DNA from: Otatea glauca
Taxonomy: Eukaryota > Streptophyta > Magnoliopsida > Poales > Poaceae
Assembly: GCA_036346275.1 (NCBI GenBank)
Contig: CM070713.1
Location: 61,003,567 to 61,067,566 of the forward strand
Reading direction: 5' to 3'
DNA length: 64,000 nt
Shown: positions 44,244-56,091 of the stretch, in pieces
How positions within the stretch are numbered: position 1 is the first letter of the stretch
Layout: each line of letters begins with the position of its first letter
Notes under the pieces: generated by a model
Told to the model about the DNA's origin: nothing
The model's input: the letters and a program-made list of their open reading frames with translations, nothing else
Databases searched by the model: none
Made by a program: the position numbers and the translations under genes

Positions 44244-44343
44244 NNNNNNNNNNNNNNNNNNNNNNNNNNNNNNNNNNNNNNNNNNNNNNNNNNNNNNNNN
44301 NNNNNNNNNNNNNNNNNNNNNNNNNNNNNNNNNNNNNNNNNNN
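44244..44343. other. Assembly gap of 100 N
   Basis: A run of 100 N, the conventional placeholder for unknown length. It falls inside the tandem array, a likely cause of assembly failure. Confidence 0.99.
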
Positions 44344-46053
44344 ATGTCGAGCCCTCGGCGGTGTGATGGAGGGGTGGCCACAAAGGTGAAAACTTTTTCG
44401 TGTCCGGTGGCTATGTTGTTTATTGTTAGATCTAAGGTTTAATTCTTACTACACAAGGTTAACTTGTTATTCTGGTTGCCGAGGCGTCCAGTTTCCTCCC
44501 CTGTTGTTCTGATTGCCTGAATTGAGCTATTGCTAATATTTATTGCATCCCTTAAGGAAATTCCATTCCTTTGATACCGATAAATTGACAGTGTTGTTGA
44601 TGTTTGTATGATAAGTATCAATTTCATGCCAAGGAATTAAAATCCTCCTCGTTTTGGTTTCTGTCTCAGTATACGGGCGTAAATGTTCCTGTTTTTCCCC
44701 CTTTGGTTTGTGCCAACGGCCAACTAATTTTTGTTAAGATGATTTTGTGATGTGAATTGATCATGTAATATGATGTTTTTTTTAAATGAATCAGTTTACT
44801 TTCCTTTTCATGGTTGTTTAGGCCTGCTAACCTGCTTATCTTAGCGTAAGTATGAATCGACATTGTGTAACGTTCTGATGCACAATAAGGTCTTTCTAGT
44901 GTCCAGATCCACCTAAGAGGCCTCAGCAAAAGTTTATTTTACGCAGAATTGTTCATTTTGGCTGTTTTTAGGAGCACAGTGTTCACAAATGGCCAACCGA
45001 CTTCTAAGAAAAGGTTTGGCATATCTAGAAGACAGTGTCATTATGTGGTCAGGCATTAGGCATTAAGCTGTACAGTTTGGAGATGGAGATTTAACTAGCT
45101 TAGTAGTTTTGAATTGGGACTCTAGGTCTGCCATAAGAGTATTTTGTTTATCAGATGCTTCAACCTTGAACTATCATGACTTTGCAACATTGCAAGATGA
45201 GAAGACATTGAACTATCTGTACCTAATGGAAACATGATTTGATTTTAACACCCGTTAAGCAATAGCAAATATGTGGTATATTGGTAACTTACAGAACTTC
45301 GTTACATATTGACCATATGTGCTCAAAGTTGATGCAGTTATATATACGTAAGTCGGAAGTTAATGGGTATGAACTATAAACTATACCAAGTTCCACACAA
45401 TGGATTGTCCCCAACCCAATCTATGGCTCAGTTGGAGCTTAATATGATCTGGAGCTGCGCTATGATTCTCTGTGTAACTTCAGAGCATCATCTTAAATGG
45501 TCAAAACCAAGGTATCACACAGCTACGGCCTCCAGGTATGGAGCACCTACATGATGCTGAAAAAAATGTCCGGACTCCTGAACTTTGTAGAAATAAATGA
45601 AAACCAGGCTAGTTTGGCCAAGCTCTGGCTCATTCTGAGCTGGATCATGAGTTCAGTTGGATTGAGTTTTACACACAAATAATTGACTGAATCCATATGT
45701 TGGTGAGTCATTTGTGTCGCAGTTATCTGAACACAGTTGGATGAGGCTGACATCCTGTATACCTGGAACTGAACTCTACCAGCAATATGCTCTAGTATTG
45801 GTTTTGGCTGTTTTCCTGTAGGAGTGTAAGAGAGAGAGAGAAAAAAGCTACGATGCCTTCTTTCAGGTGGATTGTTAAGTTCGGAAGCTGTATTTGAAGT
45901 ATCAGTTTAGGAAAACTTAAAACTCCGATCTTGCTGTGAAATATCACTACGTTCCATGCTTCGAAGGATTTTCTGTTAAGCTGATTCAGTACATCAACAA
46001 TGGCTCAGTACTGCTGATTTTACTTGTGCTGTTTGTTGCTTGTTTCACTTGTG
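44344..46053. other. No gene recognised
   Basis: AT-rich sequence with only short frames (60-90 codons) and no domain. It ends at CTGTT (46054-46058), target duplication of the next element. It could be intron or UTR of a gene disrupted by the insertions to the right; nothing confirms this. Confidence 0.35.
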
Positions 46054-46058
46054 CTGTT

Positions 46059-46397
46059 TGTTCGTTTTAGTCCTGGATCATGAACACAAGGAAGAACACA
46101 ATAGCATATAGAGATATATTTTTTTATGTCGCCACAACTTAACGTCTTTTCTTTCTTCTCTTTTTCTAGTGTTTTCTGTTTTGTCTTATTTTCAAACTCA
46201 TGGGATACATACCCTTTTATAATAGGTGGACCACCCAATCAACTTGCTAACCAAGACAACAACTAAACCTGAAAAAGGCTAACTAAGGAAACTAACTAAC
46301 TGATTTAATCCAATTGCCGATTATATCGTGATCTTTACTTGTCTTACCACGACATAGCAAGTGAATAGTTTTGGCAAGTCTTGATTACTTTCCAATA
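46059..46397 (-). repeat. 3' LTR (reverse) of non-coding element
   Basis: Direct repeat of 54265-54620. It shares GCCACAACTTAACGTCTTTT, ACTAAGGAAACTAACTAACT and GATCTTTACTTGTCTT with it. Confidence 0.85.
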
Positions 46398-46469
46398 ATG
46401 TGTCCCCTAATCGAGACTTGTCGACTCTAATTCGTTGAGGTAGTCGGTCTCAACTACGACTTGACCAAC

Positions 46470-46770
46470 TCATACTCGACATAGGACAGTGAACATATCT
46501 CCTCAACATCCTTTACTCATCTTCGACGAACACATCTCCTTAACGTCTTGGACGGTGAACGCATCTCCTCAACATTCTAGACTCATCTTCGACGGACTAG
46601 ACTCAGGATGGCGAGCGTATCTCCTCAACGTCCTGGACTCATCTTCAACGGACTTGACTTAGGACAGCGAACGCATCTCCTCAACGTCCTGGACTTATCT
46701 CCCACAGTCTCGACTTGGGATGGCAAACACATCTCTTCAACATTCCGGACTTATATACCAACGAACTTAG
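46470..46770 (-). repeat. Internal tandem array, about 60-bp period
   Basis: Repeats of GAACGCATCTCCTCAACGTC, CTGGACTCATCTTCGACGG and ACTTGACTTAGGAC. The reverse complement of the same unit (GTTGAGGAGATGTGTTCGCC) fills 55740-56000 in the TRIM-like element. Confidence 0.85.
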
Positions 46771-47116
46771 CTTAGGGCGGCTTCACTCATCGCACAACCA
46801 CCTCGCTTTAGGACGATGAACATCATCATCACCAGTTGCTTCACAACGTTGATCTTTGGTGTGCCATCATCTAGCACCATGGCATGTTGTTGGCCACCAC
46901 CTCGTATGGAGCCTTGACGTTGCCGTAGCCTCTCGCTGCCAGCCTCGGTGACGTCATGTCTCCATTGTCACCTCTCCTCAACATCGTACAAGAAGACACT
47001 ATCTTCACTTCTCATATGTCATGGACCCGCATACACCGCTGGAATTTTTTTTTAAATAATACTATTTTTATTCTATTTTACAAAAATAATATGCCGAAAT
47101 TTTTTTTTACAAAACT

Positions 47117-47260
47117 ACCCAGTTGTCGCCATTTCAAATGGCGACGACATGACTGTCATTGCTTTTGGATAGGGATGGACTGTCGCCATTTATAGCGACA
47201 CCTGTCTGTCGCCATTTCAAGCGGCGACAGAGTAGTCGCCATTTGAAATGGCAAAACAGC
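47117..47260. repeat. Subterminal palindrome array, left end of MULE
   Basis: Units of GTCGCCATTT...AAATGGCGAC or half-units, three to four copies with variation (TATAGCGACACC, CAAGCGGCGACAG). They may fold into hairpins or bind transposase. Confidence 0.8.
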
Positions 47261-48077
47261 TTTGCTATATAAAGCGCCCTCTGCCTCACTCGTACACCAA
47301 TAGCAGAGAAAAAAAAACAGAAAAAGAGGAGAAGGAGAAGGAGAAGGAGAGGGGAGGGGAGGGGAGGAGGAGGGGAGGAGGAGGAGGGAGGAGGAGGAGA
47401 AAGGAGAGGAGAAGGAGAAGGAGAGAGGGACTTGAAGATCTGCATTTAAATCGGTACTAATTTTTTTAAGTATTTAAATGTTGAATATGTAATATAGTAA
47501 TCAGTTAAATAGAGTAATAATAGTTATTTAGGTAGATGACTTAGTTAGGAATGAGAACACTGATGCAAGTTGTTTAGCTAGTTGACTTAGTTAGAAATTT
47601 ATATTTATTTCGGTAAGAATAGATGTTTAGTTAGATAAATTAGTCAGGAATTTATAGTTATATCGGTATGGACAGATGTTTAGTTATGCGACTTAGTTAG
47701 TAATTAATTTTCGATGTAGGGATGACCTAGAGGTAGGGATTAAAATTTTGATTGTAATAATAGTTTTTTTATTAGAGATCATGGATAAATTTTCGACGAA
47801 CTGGGAAATGTAGAATCCAAATTCGGTTATTTATGTACTGAGAATTCGGAGATGTCATGTAGAGTTGGGTGGCTAAAATTGTCAGGATCGAAATATAACT
47901 CAATCTGTAGAGGTTCATGACACATTAGTTTAGTTATGTTCTCATAGAAATTTGAAAATGATCACGGAATCTGAAGAATTTGTAAGAATTGAAATATTAC
48001 AACTGATCTTGATTAAAATTTGTGATCATTATTAGTCGTACAATGTAGAGTTAAATTGTGCAAATGTTAAGAATTCG
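47261..48077 (+). other. MULE 5' region
   Basis: A TATA-like GCTATATAAAGCGCC at about 47262 follows the palindromes and would suit the transposase promoter. A purine-rich GGAG/GAGGA tract lies at 47320-47440. The rest is AT-rich leader, probably with an intron. No coding domain. Confidence 0.5.
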
Positions 48078-50420
48078 ATGAATTTGCATGACGGTATGGA
48101 TGATAGAGTGCAATTTAAAATATATTATGGAGAAGGAGTTCGCATATGGGTGTTGAAGGGTAGATCTAAGTCATTTCGCAAGTGTAGGCTGCTAGCACAT
48201 CACGCAGGAGTGTTCATGGGCTACGATTATGAGATGGTTGTACCACATGTTCTCTTTGGACCGTGAATTGCATGATCCGAAGTTACATGGAGTAGTTTGT
48301 CAAGAATAGATTGCACGTCTTTGAGTTAATGGAAATGAGAGGGCGAAATCTTGGAGTTCGATGCGTAAAATTGCAATTGAGAAAGGATGGCCATTAGTGT
48401 TATTGGCACAAGCATCCGAGAAAGTCAATCACGGGCATGCGACGCAAGAGAGGTTGTTGATGAAGAACCGGAGGAAGTTGGGGAGAGCGGTAGAAGTAGA
48501 GAAGGCTTAGTAGAGCGGGATGTAGGTTCGGTCGATCACGAAGTGCAAGGTGGGAGAGCGATGTTGCAGCGGGAGAGGTTCAAGAAGCAATGGGCATGGC
48601 GAGACGGCGAAAACATTGAGTCGTTGGTCGAGCGATGGACACAGAGAATGAGGACTATGAGGCTTTAAGTAATGATGAAGCCGTGAAGATCTATTCCCGC
48701 AGAGTGGGATGAGTATCAGTTCGACAGTGGTGGTGAACAATGACGATTCCCTTAGCGAGTATGATCGAAATGAGGTGAGAAAAGATGCAATTTACAAGAA
48801 TAAGAGTGAGGTTCAAGAAGCGATAATAGCATGGTCGATGTCGTTGCTTGCCGAGCCTTCAAGGTTGTAAAGTCCGTCGGTGGTGTATGATGTAAGATGC
48901 CGACGGAGGTTGCCGTGGCGCGTCCATGCGTACCGGCCTAAATGGGACACCATTTGGAAGTGTTCTATAGTCGTTCCACATACATGTGTACTAACGAGCT
49001 CATCACATCGGAACATATCATCGTGCTTTATTGCCAATGCAATGTACTGGAGAGATTGTAGGCAACCTAGATTTAGAGCCACGGGCCATCGTACTCGCAA
49101 TACAACGAGGTTCCAGTATACAATAAGCTACGCTGAAGGCATGGAGAGCAAAGCGAAGGCATTGGAAACACGGTTGAAGCGTATTAAGACTCCTACGAAC
49201 TTGCGAGTTTGCTTGGTGATAAAGGACCAAATCCTGGAACTTATGTGGACATTTGTGAGCATCCTTCGCAGCGCTTCTCTGGGAAGATGGTTTTGAAGCG
49301 AGCATTCTTCGCTTTAGGTCCATGCATCAATGCGTTCAGGCATTGTCGTCCTTTGTTATGTGTCGATGGGACATTTTTGGTAGGTAAATACAAAGGCGGA
49401 TATTGACCGCCATAGGAGTGGATGGCAATAATCAAGTTCTCCCGTGGCGCTTCGCATTTGTGGAGGGTGAAAACACGAATAGTGGCATTGGTTCCTACGA
49501 ATGTCAAAGCGGTGTCGTTCATCGATGGCCCGGAGTGTGTATCATACACGATCGACATTTCGGGCTTTGAGGCAATTATTCATTCGCGAAGCAAGGTGTG
49601 GATGAGACTCATCCATGGCCTGATTTGCGTAGTAGGTGGTGCAAGCGTCATATGGGTGCCAACTTCTACAAGCAGTTCAGGAACAAGGAGCTAACAAAGC
49701 TTTTCAAGAGGCTCTGCGACTAGAACCAGCAGAGAAAGTTTGATGTACTCTGGAAGAAATTGGATGAGCTGACATCGAGGCACACAAAGAGAGGCAACGA
49801 AGAGGCAGCCCGACCTTAGGGAGGCCCGGTCGCTACTGGAGGAGTTACCACTGACCCTCCCACCTAGTTCGAAGGAATGGAAGGGTGAAACGCTTCTCGA
49901 ATGGATAGAGCATGAGCCTAGGGAGAAATGGGCTCGCTACGACACCGATGGTGCGAGGTATGGTGTCATGACAACAAACCTTGCGGAGGTTTACAACCGG
50001 TGATCACGAGGTTGAGACCCCTTCCCTTGGTTGGTATTGTTGAGGGTGTTCTTCGTGGCATCACAAAGTGCCGTTGATCGCCATGCAAGGCGATCAGCGC
50101 ATGAACGATCTGCTATGAAGTACTCGGAGATGATTTACGCATACATGGAGGACAAAGGCAAGAAGGGGAGATGCGCGAGCAACGAAGATGGAGTGCGAGG
50201 AACTCGTTTCGGTGATGTGCAAGGAGAAAGCGGTCGTGGGACGAACGGCGAAAAGTTGCTCACGAATGCATCATACCACGAGCACCCGCGTTCGAGTTGT
50301 GCGTGTCGTGGTCACCTCCGAACACGATCCGACCACTTCCGCCACGTACCCGCTGACCCACCTACTCGCTTTCCACCGCGCGGTTCGTACTCCCTCCATT
50401 TGTCATTCAGCGTAACGTCT
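48078..50420 (+). pseudogene. mudrA-like MULE transposase, frameshifted
   Basis: DNA transposase that cuts and pastes the element. The start (about 48110) reads VQFKIYYGEGVRIW, as in grass MULE proteins. An acidic linker follows, then a DNA-binding region with YDVRCRRRLPWRVHAYRPKW and SSHRNISSCFIANAMYW. The DDE core shows FALGPCINAFRHCRPLLCVD then GTFLVGKYKG (first Asp, about 49359). After shifts come WCKRHMGANFYKQFRNKELT and RYDTDGARYGVMTTNLAEVY, the typical C-terminal half. Many frame changes and stops prevent function. Neighbouring palindromic ends and the 10-bp duplication agree with Mutator. Confidence 0.85.
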
Positions 50421-50499
50421 TGAAAATTATGCCAACTAACTAGCCTCTTTTCGTTTCGCGAGCAACCTTGCGAGGAGGCACACGAGGCGTCGGCGTTGT

Positions 50500-53340
50500 C
50501 TGATGGGTCGGTGCCACCCATACGATAGGGTCACAGTGAATGGCCTTCGAGACGCCGCGCCATATTCAGACTTGACTTACCGTCGCGTACACCGACGTCG
50601 TGTAGGCGGCCTAGGCGACGGCGTGGTGCAGATCCCCTCGTTAAATCTGCATGCGAGGTCGACACCGCAGCGAACCCGACCGCCTCGTCGGACACCACTG
50701 GGGCTCGGTGAGTACGGACCGGCGTCTCCCCGATGACCGCAGTACATCAGGTGGTCTCTTTTTCATATATTTTGTTGTTCACATAGCGTGTCGTTCTAAC
50801 TTGAAAAGTTTGTCAGCGGCGGCCGATCCGCCTCGACCAGTCACGAGCACCTCGGGGACTCACGGTACTTTCGGGGCGAGGACTTGACTTTCGTCGATCC
50901 TTATCGGCCAGATCATGCAGTGCGGTACTTGGTTCGTCGCGGCTCGCATCGCCCCCGATCCATCGGCCCCGGCCCATCTCGGTCACCGACACAGGGCGCC
51001 TTCGCTACTCCAGCCCGATCCGCCTCCTAGGAGTACTCGTGGGCGGGCCTGACCGGCTCACATATCCGTCCGGACATGTGCGGCGTCGTAGGAGGCCAGG
51101 ACCACACGAGTGTTGCCGTCGCAGAGGGCCCTAGCTAGTTTGTTTCTTTTACACACGATGTACAGTAAACAATCTCGTCTTTTACTTCCTTAGCTTATGT
51201 AATATCACATATGTTAGTTTTATTTATGAAGTTTTGTGCTATATATAATCTTTTACTTAGTGGCGCTATTTGTAAATATGCTACGATTACCTTTGTCACG
51301 TCGATAGGGCCACACACGTAGCTACTTTGTCGGTCGCGATCACGACGACAACATTTCTGGCAACTATCGACTAATTGTTTCCTTTCATATATTTTGTATT
51401 GAACACAAAATGATGCTTTATTTCCTCATATTACGTCAAATTCAGCTATAGAATTTTGTTTACATAAGTTATGTTATATTACGGTATGATCACTATAGCT
51501 TTTACGTGGATTAGTAAAATAACGAGTTTACATGATAAATTATGGAGTAATAGCCCTGAAACACCATTCGACATATGTGCGACCTTGTAGCACTTTCCAC
51601 GCGATTAGACAACTCACGGGCGCAATGCTTTCAACCTTTTCAGCCGATTTGACCACACATGACAGACCTCTCTTGTTTCGCTTGCAGGCTTTGTCACACA
51701 TGCGAGCCAGATTCAAAGTGACCACTCACTTTGCCTACTTTTGTTCGTGATGACAGTCGTGTGGCTTTTCTCGAGATGGTGACAAATCGTGCGACCTTTC
51801 GCAGAAGGTGACAGCGGTGCGGCTTTGATGATGGGTGACATGTCGTGCGACTTTTCACGAGAGGATGCCGGGCGTCAAACTAGACAAGTCTTTGTAGTCG
51901 TGCGGAGTAACCACTCACCACCACTATAAAATCGGCCTAGGTTACACATCCAACACCGCCAAACAAGCAATACACGCCATCCGAATCTACACAAATTAGG
52001 GCACGATGTCGTTCTCCGTCGCCTCTTGACAGCGAAGTCATCCCGCCCGAATACCGGATACGATGGCGTGCGCCCCGATTCTGAGTTGCCTGACACAAAT
52101 CGATTGCAACCTTCCGCGAAGATGATGCAATCTACCCACGGAGACGCGGCGCCGCTCCACTCTTGTTGTGCGCCCCTACGGGTAAACCTACTTGTATCCA
52201 TAAAATACAAAGCTAACGGTACCATTTCACGCATTGTTATTTCCTTTCTCGGCACAAGGACGGTGTTGCTTCTTCCAATGGATCGACGGCCGAACAGCGT
52301 GATCTGAATTTGTCTACAAGCGCCACGGCGCCAACCCGCCGCCGAGAACTTTAACGGTGGGAGAGGCGCTAGGATCGTCCCGTTCTAGAGCGACGAGTTC
52401 GGGGCGGTGGGCAAGAGGCCAACCAATCGGTGAGTTTCATGCGACGAACCCATGCTTCACTCACAAAGTAGTAATTCTAAACCGTTCATCCCATACAGGA
52501 GTTCAAAAGAAAATTGTGAAATTGCTCGAGTCAAAGAAGAAACCTCCCGGGGGCCACCCGAAAGCCCTGACTTTTGCGAACACGGCCTTGAGACGGTGGT
52601 TGATACCGCCACGATGAACTAGCGGACGGAGATTCTACCGGTGCCCCTTGGCGAGGATGAATGGTGCGGCTACTTCAAGCTGGGTGGATCCGAGGCGTAC
52701 CACCCACATCTCAAACTTCCGTATGGGATAGCGGGGAGCAACCCTCCCGTGGTGCTACTACCGCCGGAAAAGCGGACCCGAGTGCGCCTACGGTGTTATT
52801 CAGCGGCCAACGCGGGCATCTTGCATTGATCGCAGGCACGCTTCCGGTTGTACAACGATAAGCCCAACACACACCTCCCGCACCATACGGTGGAGTGCGA
52901 GCGAAGCAGAGCAGCGTCTCCGCAAGTGTCCGCTTAACGGTCAACACACCGAGGTGCAGAGGTACCTCCTCTCGAAGAGGAAGGGACAAGGAAGCGGTAC
53001 CGAGGTCCGCACCACGCAACAAATCCTTGACGCGTTCGCAGACCATCCGGAACCAGTGGTAATAACATAAGGGGCGCGGAATTGGGATGACATGCCCATG
53101 TGGGAGGCAAAATCCACATCAAAAGACCAAAAATTCATCTTACACACAGGGCGTGCGGCATAGGCCACCCATTCGGTGACACACAGGAGCACTGCGGATC
53201 CCCATGGAGTTCTTTCATAGTGGGGATTGAGCGGTGTCAGAGACAAATCTCCAAATTTACGGGTCGTAATATGAGAAAATGTGGGACATCATTCGGCATT
53301 TGTACCGGATAGGCGGAGCGATCATTTGTTCCACCATGAC
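50500..53340 (+). other. Right half of MULE, unidentified broken coding DNA
   Basis: GC-rich patches with short frames. The clearest are 52641-52829, reading MPLGEDEWCGYFKLGGSEAY HPHLKLPYGIAGS, and about 53090-53340, reading KMWDIIRHLYR-type sequence before a stop. Simple GTGACA-type repeats occur at 51650-51870. I do not recognise a family. Captured host DNA, a second MULE gene or decayed transposase flank are all possible. Confidence 0.35.
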
Positions 53341-53834
53341 AACCATGCTTTCGTTAGTTAGTTCGGCAAGCAATTTCACGTCCTTTGTTGTAATGCCCTT
53401 GCAATATAATCTATCTATTGCTTATTTTATCATCTAAACTTTCGATGTATGTGCCCTTATATATATGTTCAACAAATAATTTAAGTACTTACGTGGAACT
53501 ATTTATAACATGCGTTGTTGTCGACTATAATACTTAGGGTTGTTGCACTAGTGGAAATTAGATGCAAAGCAAGGTGTAAATTAAATATTTTCCCAGAATA
53601 TGGTAGTGCACATATCAAAGAGCAAATCTAGTCTACTCTTCCTAAAAATTACATTTAAACATTAAATTTTACGAGTGCATTAAAAGGCTAAAAATCATTC
53701 TCGCTATATCTCGATTCGCACTCTTTTAATCTCCTCTCGTAAAACATCACAACAACTAATACTGACTTTTTATTAACTACACTACAGCTCATAATTTACA
53801 TACATTGCAATTCGAATAAAAAAATGGGCTAAAC

Positions 53835-54040
53835 CTCTCTGTCGCGTTTCAAGCGGCGACAGAGAGTCCTTCGCTATTTCAAATGGCGACACAAAGTCTG
53901 TCGGTTTTCAATCGGCGAGACTCTGTCGCCATTTGAAATGGCGACAAGAGTCTGTCCCTATCTCGAACGGCGATAGTCGTATGCATCGCCATTTCAAATG
54001 GCGACAGCATCATCTGTCGATTTTGAAACGGCGACAACTG
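53835..54040. repeat. Subterminal palindrome array, right end of MULE
   Basis: At least five GTCGCCATTTGAAATGGCGAC-like units and diverged forms (CGGCGACAGAGAG, CGGCGATAGTCG), mirror of the left array. Confidence 0.8.
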
Positions 54041-54250
54041 GGTAGTTTTGTAAATTTTTTTTCAGCATATTATTTTTGTAAAATAGAATAAAAATAGTAT
54101 TATTTTAAAAAAAATCTACACCGCTGCAGTCACGCTCGATTCACTATCGGATCCTGATCAAAACTACGTCGCTCAGTGATGATAGCTTACCCCGAGGTGC
54201 AGCAGTTGTGGCCTCCCCCGAGGCAAGCACAATACCAAGATTAGACCTAC

Positions 54251-54264
54251 GCTCTGATACCAAT
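54251..54264 (-). other. Primer-binding site of reverse non-coding element
   Basis: The minus strand reads ATTGGTATCAGAGC, immediately after the LTR end ...TTAACA. Standard initiator-Met type PBS. Confidence 0.9.
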
Positions 54265-54620
54265 TGTTAATTTTAGCCCTAGATCATAAACATGCAAGTG
54301 AACACAAAGAAGAATGCAATAGCACAAAAAGATTTTTTTTTCGACATCGCCACAACTTAACGTCTTTTCTTTCTTTTATCTTTTTCTAGTGTTTTCTGTT
54401 TTGTGTTATCCTCAAACTCATGGAATACATATCCTTTTATAACGGAACGGGCAGTCCATCCAATCAATTTGCTAACTAAGACAACAACTAAACTTGAAAA
54501 GCCTAACTAAGGAAACTAACTAACTGATTTAATCCAATTGTTGATTACATCATGATCTTTACTTGTCTTGCACGACACGACAAGTCAATAATTTTGACAA
54601 GTTTTGATTACTTTCCAACG
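54265..54620 (-). repeat. 5' LTR (reverse) of non-coding element
   Basis: 356 bp; on the minus strand CGTTGGAAAGTAATC...CTAAAATTAACA. It contains a TATA-like TTATAAAAGG on the minus strand near 54440. Confidence 0.88.
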
Positions 54621-54625
54621 CTGTT

Positions 54626-54952
54626 GTGCCCCGGACAAACTGCTATCTTGATTCTTTGTTGTGGAGGTAAAAATCACAGGAGCTTTGTAGAGCCCGAGCA
54701 GTATTCTATTAATTGCTTTGTTATTCTTCGGTTCATCTTCTCAACACTTGCAGTCCTCTGCTGCTCTCGAATTTTCTTCTATGATTGACAACAGTTTGAT
54801 GGAACACCGGTTGAGGCCAATGAAGAGGTGAAAAGTGAAAACTGCGAGCCGAGAACGACTACCAAGTGGAAAATAACTTTCGTATAAACAAGAACGGCGG
54901 TGGCAGCGACTACGACCAGTGAAGTGAGGTCCTGAAGCTGATGGGGAGGGGC
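54626..54952 (+). other. Flank between two retroelements, possible exon remnant
   Basis: Host DNA between insertions. A stretch after TTGACAACAG (about 54790) is open for 31 codons (FDGTPVEANEEVKSENCEPR) before a TAA. A related frame continues beyond the TRIM-like element at 56329. This may be a broken gene. No domain is recognised. Confidence 0.25.
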
Positions 54953-55189
54953 CGTTGGAAACTAATTAAGACTTGTCAAAATTGTTGATTTGTCGTGTCA
55001 TGAAAGACAAGTAAAGATCATGATACAATCGACAAATCAAATCAAATCAGTTAGGTTGTTTCCTTAGTTAGGTTTTCCATATTTAGTAGTTGCCTTGTTT
55101 AGGTGATCAGCCCACTATAAAAAGGCATGTATCCATAAGTTTGAAAATATCACAAAGCAGCAGAAAAAACATTCCTGGATGTTCCAACA
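54953..55189 (+). repeat. 5' LTR of TRIM-like element
   Basis: Matches 56092-56328. It includes CCCACTATAAAAAGGC near 55112, a TATA box candidate. Confidence 0.9.
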
Positions 55190-55190
55190 T

Positions 55191-55203
55191 TTGGTATCAG
55201 AGC
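55191..55203 (+). other. Primer-binding site of TRIM-like element
   Basis: TTGGTATCAGAGC, one base after the LTR. Confidence 0.92.
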
Positions 55204-55739
55204 GAGGTTCTAATCTTAGTGCCACGCTTGCCCCGGGGGAGGCCGGCACTACTGCGCCTCGGGGCAAGCTATCGTCACTATCGACACGACGACGGTTAAT
55301 GGTCATGGGCAAGCGCGAGGAGCCGTGGGCTTGAGAGAGCGCCGTAGGGGCGCGTGCTGCAAGTGCCATCGGGCAACACGCGGCGCTACTGGCGTCGGTG
55401 GTGCAGTCGTGTGCATCGACACGGTCGGGTGCGGTGGCGGCCAGCACTCGTCGGGCGTGCCCTTCGGGGGTGAGGTAATCATCGAGCAGGCTTTTAGCGC
55501 CAGTGCGCTCGCTACCGTGCGTGGGCCGCGAGCGAAGTCGTCGCGTGCATGCATACGAGCATGAGGAGATTAATTTCTTGCAATGAAGCACTTGCCTCCC
55601 GTGTGGTCGGCTGTGAAGAAAAAAAGTGAGTTTTATGTGAGTTGTGTCCACAAAATAAATATGTACGTGCGAATTCCTTCAGATATGTATTGCGCATCCA
55701 AAGAGATCATGCTGCACGAAAAGATCAAAAGGAAGCCGC

Positions 55740-56000
55740 TACGTCTGTCAAATTTGACTCCGGGACGTTGAAGGCATGCGTTTGCCGTCCAAAGTCATGT
55801 CCGTTGAAGTTGACTCCGGGGCGTTGAGGAGGTGTGTTCGCCGTCCAAAGTCAAGTCTGTCAAAATTGACTTCGGGACGTTGAGAAGATGCGTTCGCCGT
55901 TCAAAGTCAAGTTCGTCGAAGAAAAGATCAAGACGTTGAGGAGATGTGTTCGCCGTCTGGATTTAAGTAAGATGAGTCTGGGGTGTTGAAGAGATGCGTT
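55740..56000 (+). repeat. Tandem array inside TRIM-like element
   Basis: Units of about 55-60 bp with GTTGAGGAGATGTGTTCGCC, GTCCAAAGTCAAGT and TTGACTTCGGGAC; about five copies. Confidence 0.85.
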
Positions 56001-56091
56001 CTCCATCCTATGTGGAATATAAGTTGGGCAAATCGTAGTTGAGCCCGATTGCCTAAATGAGTAGAGTCAGCAAGTCTTGATTAGGGGAGAT

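Larger units (their letters stand above)
47042..54116 (+). mobile_element. Mutator-like element (MULE), 7.1 kb
   Basis: Terminal inverted repeats of about 85 bp begin GAATTTTTTTTTAAATAATA and, reversed, GATTTTTTTTAAAATAATAC. They are flanked by an exact 10-bp duplication TACACCGCTG (47032-47041, 54117-54126). Inside each end are arrays of GTCGCCATTTCAAATGGCGAC-type palindromes (47117-47260 and 53835-54040). A decayed mudrA-like transposase lies at 48078-50420, and 50500-53340 holds a second, unidentified broken coding region. Inserted into the LTR element at 46059-54620. Confidence 0.92.
46059..54620 (-). mobile_element. Non-coding LTR retroelement (reverse), split by a MULE
   Basis: LTRs at 46059-46397 and 54265-54620 lie in reverse orientation with exact CTGTT duplications (46054-46058, 54621-54625). 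The reverse of the PBS (GCTCTGATACCAAT) lies at 54251-54264, and a purine tract (reverse of GTCCCCTAATC) lies next to 46398. Apart from the MULE at 47042-54116, the interior is under 1 kb and non-coding, with a tandem array. The element is related to the TRIM-like element at 54953-56328. Confidence 0.87.

Noticed and set aside
43546..44383. Repetitive peptides encoded by the tandem array on both strands
   Set aside because: They translate a non-coding array and run into the N gap.
55191..55203. tRNA-like TGGTATCAGAGC sequences here and at 4920, 38273 and 54251
   Set aside because: They are primer-binding sites complementary to a tRNA end, adjacent to LTRs, and not tRNA genes.
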